From Ardenticatenales bacterium (GTDB lineage Bacteria > Chloroflexota > Anaerolineae > Ardenticatenales > Ardenticatenaceae): a stretch of 6,577 bases of DNA. Every line of letters begins with the position of its first letter. Position 1 is the first letter of the stretch. The notes below the pieces were generated by a model, which was not told the origin of the DNA, searched no databases, and saw only the letters and a list, made by a program, of their open reading frames with translations. Both the position numbers and the translations under genes were made by a program. Shown in pieces: positions 1 to 5,478 of the stretch. Location of the stretch: NCBI GenBank assembly GCA_013812995.1, contig JACCSL010000195.1:1-6577 (forward strand). Direction: 5' to 3'.

Positions 1-100
1 GGGGACACGGAGCGAAGCGACGTGGGGGAGAGGGCCTCCACGCAGAGCCATGACTCCACCACAAATTCCAGCAGAACCAGTTACGTTTTACGTTTTATGG
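1..100. other. Intergenic region downstream of the MFS gene, with hairpins
   Basis: No gene is supportable here. The stretch follows the MFS stop codon on the minus strand. Bases 21-28 and 35-42 form an 8-base stem (CGTGGGGG/CCTCCACG, one G-U pair) with a 6-base loop. An alternative smaller hairpin at 6-24 pairs CACG with CGTG around an AGCGAAGC core. Neither is followed by a T tract in either direction, so neither is a classical intrinsic terminator. They may be a terminator-like structure or part of a dispersed repeat. Confidence 0.4.
81..97. repeat. Tandem 7-base repeat (CGTTTTA), about 2.4 copies
   Basis: TTA followed by two perfect copies of CGTTTTA, ending four bases before the MFS stop codon complement at 101-103. 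On the minus strand this is ATAAAACGTAAAACGT immediately after the MFS gene. The 10-mer ACGTAAAACG recurs in the 5255-5478 gap (5294-5303). Confidence 0.6.
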
Positions 101-1324
101 TTATGCCCCGGCTAACACGGGAATTTCCTCCGGCTGCTCGGACGAGCGGGGAAGCAGCATCCAGACCACAACCAGGGTCAGAAGGACACCACTTCCGGAG
201 ATAAGGAAGACCATACGGGGCGAGGTCAGTTCCAGCAGCGGGCCGCCCGCCGCATAGGCCAGGTTCGCCGCAAGGGCAGCCCCGCTGTAGATGAGACCGA
301 AGAGACGACCTAGCATATGGCGGGGGACGGTACGCTGGATGAGCGTGTCATTGGAGACATTCTCAAGCCCGTTGCCAGACCCCGCCAACAACTGCGCCGC
401 CAGCGCCAGCGCGACCGTGGGCGCGAGCCCGGTCAGCAGCGTTCCTGCTCCCATCAACAGGATGCTGAACAACAGCATCATGCTGGGCGCAAACCTCCCA
501 CTCCAACGCAGCAGAAGCAGCGGAAAAAGAATCATCCCGACGCCGTAAGCAGATGATAGAAGTCCAAAGCCTGCCGCATCGGTGCCCAGACTCTCCTGCG
601 CCAGAAAGACCAGGGCCACATTGTCCAGGGCTGCAAACGTCACCACCAGGAAGAGCCCCAGCGCGACGGCCCGTGCCGTGGGCTGCTGGGCCAGGTAGGT
701 TACGCCCTCCCAGGTACTCTTGAGAACACCCGTGCGCTCCTCCGTGCTGGGCACAGGGGGGAGCGGCGGCAGTTGGCGCAGCAGCAGCGCCGAAAGAATA
801 AAGCTTACTGCGTTGAAGAGCAGCACTCCCTGCACGCCAATCACCACGATGAGTACGCCGCCCAGCACGGGGCCAAGCGCGAGGCTCAGGTTCAGCCCGG
901 AGCCCAGGAGGGCGTTCGCGGCAGGTACGTCGTCCGGGGCAACCAGGGTGGGGAGCGCACTGCGCCCGGCTGGGCTGAAGAGCGTGGCAAAGAACGCGGC
1001 CAGCGCGACCAGCCCCAGCAGAATCGGGAAGGGAGGCAGGAATAGGGCAATCGTTCCCATCAGCAGCGCCTGAGCCACCTCGCAGATCAGCATCAGGCGG
1101 CGCTGGTCGGTGCGATCCACCAGGGTTCCGGCAAAGGGACCGAGCAGGCGTGGCAGGCTTTGGGCCAGGAGCAGAAAGCCTACGGCAGTGGCATCCCCCT
1201 CAATCTGGCTGACATACAGGACCAGGGCCACGGTTGCCAGAGTATCTCCCAAAAAAGAGATGGTCCGCGCGCTCCATAGCGCCCGATAAACAGCGTGCGA
1301 GGCAAGCAATCCTAAACGGCTCAT
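101..1324 (-). CDS. MFS transporter, EntS-like (MFS_3 group) efflux permease
   Basis: A 407-residue inner-membrane protein of the major facilitator superfamily, predicted to export a small molecule by proton antiport; the substrate cannot be read from sequence. About twelve hydrophobic segments form two halves joined by a polar linker near residues 184-202 (PPLPPVPSTEERTG). The cytoplasmic loop after TM2 carries the MFS motif A as GTLVDRTDQRR (residues 66-76). Residues 127-158 (LVAPDD, AANALLGSG, then LALGPVLGG) match the pattern I know from the enterobactin exporter/MFS_3 group. Length is normal and both ends look intact. The ATG at 1322-1324 is preceded on the minus strand by AGGGGGA a few bases upstream, a good ribosome binding site, which fixes the start. 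It lies 113 bases downstream of the methyltransferase gene on the same strand and may be a separate unit or the distal gene of that operon. GC is high (44 of 60 in bases 901-960). The family call is strong; export of any product of the neighbouring genes is speculation. Confidence 0.92.
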   Translation of the reverse strand: MSRLGLLASHAVYRALWSARTISFLGDTLATVALVLYVSQIEGDATAVGFLLLAQSLPRLLGPFAGTLVDRTDQRRLMLICEVAQALLMGTIALFLPPFPILLGLVALAAFFATLFSPAGRSALPTLVAPDDVPAANALLGSGLNLSLALGPVLGGVLIVVIGVQGVLLFNAVSFILSALLLRQLPPLPPVPSTEERTGVLKSTWEGVTYLAQQPTARAVALGLFLVVTFAALDNVALVFLAQESLGTDAAGFGLLSSAYGVGMILFPLLLLRWSGRFAPSMMLLFSILLMGAGTLLTGLAPTVALALAAQLLAGSGNGLENVSNDTLIQRTVPRHMLGRLFGLIYSGAALAANLAYAAGGPLLELTSPRMVFLISGSGVLLTLVVVWMLLPRSSEQPEEIPVLAGA

Positions 1325-1341
1325 TTTTTCCCCCTGGCGGT

Positions 1342-1355
1342 TTGAATAATTTCAA
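1342..1355. promoter_or_regulatory. Palindrome upstream of the MFS gene, possible operator
   Basis: TTGAA-TAAT-TTCAA is a perfect 5+4+5 inverted repeat 18-31 bases upstream of the MFS start codon, in AT-rich DNA where a -10 region could lie (minus-strand AATTAT/ATTATT). This is the place an efflux-pump repressor would bind. Short palindromes in AT-rich DNA arise by chance, so regulatory use is only a suggestion. Confidence 0.25.
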
Positions 1356-1413
1356 TGAGGGTCAGTCTATCGAAGGCCGACACAACAAGCCATGTCCCAG
1401 GGGGCAGTCTTTC

Positions 1414-1431
1414 CCTGTCCATAAGGACAGG
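1414..1431. terminator. Perfect hairpin downstream of the methyltransferase gene
   Basis: CCTGTCC-ATAA-GGACAGG gives a perfect 7-base stem with a 4-base loop, starting 6 bases past the methyltransferase stop codon on the minus strand. The sequence after it on that strand is GAAAGACTG rather than a T run, so it is not a canonical Rho-independent terminator. It could stabilise the 3' end, attenuate transcription into the MFS gene, or terminate weakly. Confidence 0.4.
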
Positions 1432-1437
1432 CTCGCT

Positions 1438-3039
1438 CTACTGAACCAGATGAAAGCCGTCGGAGGAGGCATGATAGCTCGCCAATAGGGCACTAGCCTC
1501 TTTATTAGCGGGGTCGTGTTGCACGACCTTCAGTAATAGCGGCTCTGCCTGCTCACGTTGACCAAGTAGCTCATAGCAGAGTGCCATGTTGTAGAGCGTG
1601 CCACTGTGCTGTCCATAAATCGCGACCGAGCGCTCGAAGTAGAGAAGCGCATGGCGGTAGTCATCCATAGCATAAAGCAGGTAGGCAATCTGATTCGCCA
1701 GGTCCAATTCCTCGCCGAGAGGAAAGTACAAATTCCACACCCGGTCAATGGCCTGTCTGAGCCCCGGACGCTCTTTCTCATCCAGGGTAGGGGCCAGGGC
1801 GAAGAGGCGTGGCAGATAGCGTGCCAATTGTTGGCTGTCATAATGGGCGAGGCGCAGGTAGGCCAGAATCTCATCTATCGTCATTTCTGCAATAGAGTGT
1901 CGCGCGTGGCTGATGATGGTGAAAAAATCATCTGGCCCAAACTCCTGGATGTGGCGCTGGTAGGCCCGCTCCGTCTCCCGATAGCCCAAAGCCTCTGGGA
2001 GGAATAGTAGGGCCAAGACACTCATATTGCTGGGCGTAGCGGTTGGAACGAGGGCGAGACCATCGCTTTGCTCACAGAGCACCTTGAAGGCATGGTAGTT
2101 GACCTCCAGGGAGAAGCTGCCATGCAGGAGCAGGGAGGGAGCCTCTTTTCCCTGGAGCCCTGCCAACTGCTGCTCTCCCTTGTCTGCGGATAGTAGTAGG
2201 AGCCCTTTTTTGGAAACATTCCTTAATTGCTGTATACAGCGTAGGCCCACGGCTGGAAACAATAGGTGGGTATCAGCCAGAGATTGTTGATACTCTGCCA
2301 GCAATTGTTGGAGATAATCCTCCTCATAGGGAGCCTGGGAGAGTGGCTGGAACTCGTAGTAATAACTGAAATGGTCCAACAATTCAGCAGGGGTGAGGGT
2401 AGTGGGTTCCTCCTCAACGACCAGAGAAATCAGTCCCTCCTGGCACTGCTGCTCATGGATGTAGTAAAGATCCTGAGGAATGCTATCGAAAAGATAATTG
2501 GCGATGACGACCAGGGGACGATTCAAGCTTTCTTTGGTAATCACCTGAGTAGTCAATTGCAGGGCGAGTGACTCTGGCTGTTCGACGTCGAACAGTGCAA
2601 TATCTAAGAGGCCACGCTCAAAGAAGGGTTGAAAGCGGGGATGCTGCCGCCAGAAATCCAGGTTGCTCTGGGCAAAGTCGGTCAGCACATAACGAAAGAG
2701 GGTGGGGGGCACCCGCGCCTGCTCGCACAGGTGTATGAGGTGTTGGAGAAAATGAAACGCAAACCGTCCTGAGCCAGCCCCCAACTCGCAGAGGATAAGG
2801 GGCTCATTCAGGGAGGAAGTGCCAGGGTCCAGGCGGGTCTGATCGCGCAGGAAGGCAAAGACAATCTCAGCATAGCTAGTCGCGATGATGGGATTACTGG
2901 TAATGTAATGGGGCACCTCGCCCTGACGCCAGGCATCCACGCCCTTTTCGGTGAAATAGTGCTGTTGCCAGCGCCAGAGCAATGATCTGGAAAAGCGTTG
3001 CTGCTTTTCCAGCAGGTACCTGGTTTTTTCCTCTCCCAT
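1438..3039 (-). CDS. MidA/NDUFAF7-like SAM-dependent methyltransferase with C-terminal TPR repeats
   Basis: A 533-residue cytoplasmic protein without signal peptide or membrane segments. Its N-terminal two thirds resembles the Methyltransf_28 (MidA/NDUFAF7) class: the glycine-rich SAM-binding motif I is ELGAGSGRFA (residues 85-94), VVIANYLFDSIP (177-188) corresponds to the family's IIANEFFDALP element, and FSLEVNYHAF (309-318) resembles its later 'DLTAHVDF' strand. NDUFAF7 methylates an arginine of a complex I subunit, but the target here is unknown. The C-terminus contains about two TPR units (roughly 445-477 and 478-511; AMDDYRHALLYFERSVAIY, then YELLGQREQAEPLLLKVV), a protein-docking surface. 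The ATG is 12 bases after the stop of the upstream tag-protein gene. No strong Shine-Dalgarno precedes it, so translational coupling is likely. It sits in lower-GC DNA than the MFS gene (28 of 60 in bases 2281-2340). The methyltransferase fold is well supported; the subfamily is moderate; a protein target is inferred. Confidence 0.85.
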   Translation of the reverse strand: MGEEKTRYLLEKQQRFSRSLLWRWQQHYFTEKGVDAWRQGEVPHYITSNPIIATSYAEIVFAFLRDQTRLDPGTSSLNEPLILCELGAGSGRFAFHFLQHLIHLCEQARVPPTLFRYVLTDFAQSNLDFWRQHPRFQPFFERGLLDIALFDVEQPESLALQLTTQVITKESLNRPLVVIANYLFDSIPQDLYYIHEQQCQEGLISLVVEEEPTTLTPAELLDHFSYYYEFQPLSQAPYEEDYLQQLLAEYQQSLADTHLLFPAVGLRCIQQLRNVSKKGLLLLSADKGEQQLAGLQGKEAPSLLLHGSFSLEVNYHAFKVLCEQSDGLALVPTATPSNMSVLALLFLPEALGYRETERAYQRHIQEFGPDDFFTIISHARHSIAEMTIDEILAYLRLAHYDSQQLARYLPRLFALAPTLDEKERPGLRQAIDRVWNLYFPLGEELDLANQIAYLLYAMDDYRHALLYFERSVAIYGQHSGTLYNMALCYELLGQREQAEPLLLKVVQHDPANKEASALLASYHASSDGFHLVQ

Positions 3040-3051
3040 TGACGATAACGT

Positions 3052-4257
3052 CTACCCGTCGACGCCCGAGAAGGTCAGGAAGCCCCCAGCATTTGTCCCG
3101 ATTTGGACCTCGTAAAAACTCGCGTTGTTGACGCGCAGGAAGCATGTCTGTCCTACGGTAAGGGCTCCTGGTTGTAGCACCGTCTGGTAATCTGAGCCAT
3201 AGTATACATAGCCGGGTGTTGCATGGGGTGTGGGGACGTTCACCTGCGGGGCTGCCACAGGAACGGCCGAGGGAAGCGACGCAACATTGAATTCCTCCAG
3301 GCTGTAAACCCGTCGCCCATAACTCTTGGCATCCAAGCCGTGGGAATGGCTACTCAGCAGTCCTTCCAGAGTTTTGCCCGCGTTTTGAGCGTCCTGCCCT
3401 TTTTGCAGAAGGAGGGCTTTGCCGCGCCTGAACCAGTCGCTGGCCGCCATAGCTCCCACCCCTATCATCGACCGATCTTCGCCCGCCCATAGACCTCGGT
3501 CCCCTAATTTTGCAGTGATCCAGCCCGACATTTTTACCAAAAATGCCTGACGCTCCTCTTGTTTGTCAAAGGGAATAGCCTCCAGCGCCTCATCCACGCG
3601 GCTACCAAGGAGTGCCGCCTTTCGATCCATGTAGTTGAACATGGCGATGGTATGGGCGGCGGTTCCCTGATTACCACCGATCTGCGTGTGCGCTTGAACG
3701 ATCTGACCTGCCAGCCCCCCTATTCCCCCGAAGGCTCCTACCTCACCCTGAATATCCAGAGAATCGATGGCCTCAATGGCCGTTTGCATCACCAGTTCGG
3801 GATTCATAAGTTTGACTGTTGGATGAAAATCGACCTGTGTTGCCGGTACGGTACGGATAACCTCGCTTGTATCATTCGTGCCGCCCACGCGAACCTCATA
3901 GTTGCTACCGGACACGGACTTGATTGCGCCATACCAGGCCGGGCCACCATCGTTGACCTGCACCTGCGTTCCTGTCGGTATTCCCGTCAGACGCTGAATC
4001 TCCACGCCCTTTCGCTGAAGCGCTGGTTTACTCTTGGCTTGGTTATCCGTTCCCAGAAGTTTGCTGACTGCCTGGTTTCCAATAGAGCGTTGTAGGTGTA
4101 GGACATCACTCGGGGTAAGCGAGGTGGGATCTTGCCTAACCCGTTGGATGTTGGGAGCCGCCAGAGATTGTTCATTCCCCGCATCGACTTTAGCATCTGG
4201 ACTTGATTGTTTTGGAGGACTTTGGTGCTGATTTATAACTGTTTTTTTGGGGGGCAT
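3052..4257 (-). CDS. LQRxIGNQAV-tagged protein of the eCIS-associated type, possible injection-system cargo
   Basis: A 401-residue protein with no signal peptide or membrane segment. Its disordered basic/polar N-terminus (about 1-50) leads into LHLQRSIGNQAVSKLL (residues 54-68), the motif commonly found at the N-terminus of DUF4157 and other proteins encoded with extracellular contractile injection systems. Further LQR/IQR tripeptides (NIQR, ALQRKGVEIQR) surround it. No HExxH metallopeptidase motif follows, so DUF4157 itself appears absent. Residues about 92-142 look like a small SH3/Tudor-like beta barrel (GTQVQVNDGGPAWYGAIKSV). About 144-320 is mixed helical with a glycine-rich stretch, with no catalytic motif I recognise. 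After a proline-rich linker (about 330-348) comes a second beta-rich domain to the end. The ATG at 4255-4257 is chosen because GGAGGT lies 3 bases upstream; an in-frame GTG at 4288-4290 would add 11 residues but lacks a ribosome binding site. The tag call is good; cargo or toxin function is inferred. Confidence 0.8.
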   Translation of the reverse strand: MPPKKTVINQHQSPPKQSSPDAKVDAGNEQSLAAPNIQRVRQDPTSLTPSDVLHLQRSIGNQAVSKLLGTDNQAKSKPALQRKGVEIQRLTGIPTGTQVQVNDGGPAWYGAIKSVSGSNYEVRVGGTNDTSEVIRTVPATQVDFHPTVKLMNPELVMQTAIEAIDSLDIQGEVGAFGGIGGLAGQIVQAHTQIGGNQGTAAHTIAMFNYMDRKAALLGSRVDEALEAIPFDKQEERQAFLVKMSGWITAKLGDRGLWAGEDRSMIGVGAMAASDWFRRGKALLLQKGQDAQNAGKTLEGLLSSHSHGLDAKSYGRRVYSLEEFNVASLPSAVPVAAPQVNVPTPHATPGYVYYGSDYQTVLQPGALTVGQTCFLRVNNASFYEVQIGTNAGGFLTFSGVDG

Positions 4258-4295
4258 GATACCTCCATGCAAGTGACACATCCTACACACCGAAT

Positions 4296-4325
4296 TTGTT
4301 CAGTTTAGCAGATGCATACTCTAAT
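4296..4325 (+). promoter_or_regulatory. Candidate promoter for the 4361-5254 gene
   Basis: TTGTTC (4296-4301) and TCTAAT (4320-4325; 5 of 6 to TATAAT) are separated by 18 bases, with a predicted start near 4332 and a short leader containing AGGGGTGAG. It occupies almost the same bases as the opposite-strand promoter, so the two would compete for polymerase. Confidence 0.35.
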
Positions 4326-4330
4326 TACAA
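4302..4330 (-). promoter_or_regulatory. Candidate promoter for the tag-protein/methyltransferase operon
   Basis: On the minus strand TTGTAA (4325-4330) and TAAACT (4302-4307) are separated by exactly 17 bases, each matching 4 of 6 bases of the sigma70-type consensus. Transcription would begin near 4295, giving a leader of roughly 37 bases that contains the GGAGGT ribosome binding site. The match is by eye only. Confidence 0.35.
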
Positions 4331-4343
4331 GGTAAAATTACAA
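4323..4343. repeat. Direct repeat AATTACAA x2 between divergent genes
   Basis: AATTACAA occurs at 4323-4330 and 4336-4343, with start points 13 bases apart, just downstream of the rightward -10 candidate and overlapping the leftward -35 candidate. It is a plausible paired regulator-binding site, but short and AT-rich. Confidence 0.35.
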
Positions 4344-4360
4344 AATAGGGGTGAGCCTCC

Positions 4361-5254
4361 ATGAACATCCATGATCTGCTGAACAAGATGGAATCCGCCG
4401 AGGAGGGGTTTCTGAACACAGAGTTCCTGGCCCCGGTGCTGCCGGGCCGCCAGGTGCAGGTGCGCATCGCGGGGATGAGCTGCACATTGCGGGTCGTGGG
4501 CGAGGCAGAGCTAGGCTGGGCGATCCTCAAGCCGCTCGCCCTGGATCGTGCGCGCATCGTCGGCAAGGCCAGCCTGCAGCAGGTGCGCGAGTTCCTGGAG
4601 CTGTTCCCCGCCGTGCGGCTGCTCCTGCTAGCGCGCGCGGGAGCCGATTGGCTGGCGCTGCCTGCCCAGCGCGGGGACCGGCGCTTCCGCTTCGAGGGAC
4701 CGGTACGGGTCCACTTCGCGGCGGGCGTCGAGCCCTTCCAGCAGATCATTGCCCGTTTCGATGGGCGGCACTGCTGGTTCCAGGAGATAGACCGCCGCCG
4801 CACCCCGGCCATTGCAGCCTACCTGCGCGATTCCTTCGCCAACGAAACCGCGCCTGAGACGCTGCACAAGCCAACGCTTACCGCCGAGGAGCGCGAGGTG
4901 TATAGCGTGGCCTATCGGGCTGTGGAACTGGCAAAGCGCGACCGCGTAGAGCTTCGCCTGGCCGACGCGCTGGAGCACGCGGGGGCTACACTGACCTCCT
5001 ACATTGAGCGCGAGGATGGGTACACGGTGGCCTTCATGGTGGATGGTCGCCCCTATCGTTCCACAGTCCACAAGAATGATCTCACCGTGCTCGTCGCGGG
5101 TATCTGCCTGGCCGGGCAGGATCGCCGCTTCGACCTGCAAAGCCTGGTCGGGGTCTTGCGCGAGGGAGAGCAGCGCGACTACCTGGTATCCGTCGGCGAT
5201 GACGGTAGCCTCGACGAGGAGACATACTGGCAGGTCCACCCGCCCGAAGAGTAA
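4361..5254 (+). CDS. Conserved-looking soluble protein of unknown function
   Basis: A 297-residue protein with no signal peptide, membrane segment or recognised catalytic motif. I do not know its function. It reads as two parts. The N-terminal part (about 1-155) is a beta-rich module with GRQVQVRIAGMSCTLRV (29-45), GWAILKPL (52-59), LELFPAVRLLLL (79-90) and FRFEGPVRVHF (109-119). The C-terminal part (about 170-297) starts with a helical stretch (TAEEREVYSVAYRAVELAKR) and continues with YTVAFMVDGRPYRSTV (221-236) and a conserved-looking segment LVAGICLAGQDRRFDLQSLVGV (243-264). I have an impression that similar proteins occur in Planctomycetota and Chloroflexota, but cannot check it. The ATG is preceded by AGGGGTGAG (4347-4355), an acceptable ribosome binding site. 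GC is high (43 of 60 in bases 4681-4740) with GC-rich third positions, supporting this strand over the opposite one. It is divergent from the tag-protein gene and co-directional with the coiled-coil gene downstream. Confidence 0.85.
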   Translation: MNIHDLLNKMESAEEGFLNTEFLAPVLPGRQVQVRIAGMSCTLRVVGEAELGWAILKPLALDRARIVGKASLQQVREFLELFPAVRLLLLARAGADWLALPAQRGDRRFRFEGPVRVHFAAGVEPFQQIIARFDGRHCWFQEIDRRRTPAIAAYLRDSFANETAPETLHKPTLTAEEREVYSVAYRAVELAKRDRVELRLADALEHAGATLTSYIEREDGYTVAFMVDGRPYRSTVHKNDLTVLVAGICLAGQDRRFDLQSLVGVLREGEQRDYLVSVGDDGSLDEETYWQVHPPEE

Positions 5255-5262
5255 CGAGTTGC

Positions 5263-5366
5263 CTAGTGGTGCGTCAAGCGTCGATGGGTGAGAACGTAAA
5301 ACGACCTCGTTTTATCAACCCTTCCCAACGTCCTTATCCATTACCTCATCCCTGACAGACCACTAG
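5263..5366. mobile_element. MITE-like element with imperfect terminal inverted repeats
   Basis: Bases 5263-5276 (CTAGTGGTGCGTCA) and 5353-5366 (TGACAGACCACTAG) are inverted repeats matching at 12 of 14 positions. They bound 104 bases with no coding capacity. Further pairing lies inside: GGGTGAG (5286-5292) with CTCATCCC (5345-5352, one bulge), and a central hairpin GTAAAACG/CGTTTTAT (5296-5303 with 5308-5315). Both ends contain TA inside CTAG, compatible with a TA target-site duplication of the IS630/Tc1-mariner type. No transposase is present. It could instead be a structured RNA or a long terminator-like fold for the upstream gene. Confidence 0.4.
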
Positions 5367-5478
5367 ATGAAAAATTTTTAATAGAGCATACAGCCCTTTT
5401 CATTCAAGGTTTACGCGACTCCGATACTCTGGCTCTACCATCCCCCATCAAAGACTTCATAGGCCGGAGAAGGGTACC
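5367..5478 (+). promoter_or_regulatory. AT-rich leader region upstream of the coiled-coil gene
   Basis: This stretch begins with the palindrome AAAAATTTTT (5370-5379), a likely bent or UP-element-like tract, then runs to the ribosome binding site at 5466-5474. I see no convincing -35/-10 pair; weak candidates are TTCAAG (5404-5409) and TACTCT (5425-5430). The region probably holds the promoter of the 5479 gene, since the preceding gene is separated by an element that could block read-through. Confidence 0.25.

Noticed and set aside
3559..4095. 178-codon rightward open frame opposite the tag-protein gene
   Set aside because: It is antisense to a gene with a recognisable motif and a ribosome binding site, has no upstream Shine-Dalgarno that I can see, and its translation has no domain-like pattern.
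3052..4257. Metallopeptidase or named toxin function for the tag protein
   Set aside because: No HExxH or other catalytic signature could be found; the isolated SHSHG segment is not sufficient to call an active site.
4258..4290. Eleven-residue N-terminal extension of the tag protein from GTG at 4288-4290 (MCRMCHLHGGI)
   Set aside because: The GGAGGT at 4261-4266 would lie inside the coding region and serves the ATG at 4255-4257 instead. The extension contains two cysteines and a histidine that could suggest metal binding, but is more likely untranslated leader.
4628..5239. 203-codon leftward open frame opposite the 4361-5254 gene
   Set aside because: High GC produces long antisense frames. 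The rightward gene has a ribosome binding site, a candidate promoter and a protein-like pattern of alternating beta segments.
5263..5366. Classical Rho-independent terminator after the 4361-5254 gene
   Set aside because: The arms are about 76 bases apart and no T tract follows the outer repeat; the central GTAAAACG/CGTTTTAT hairpin is AT-rich rather than GC-rich.
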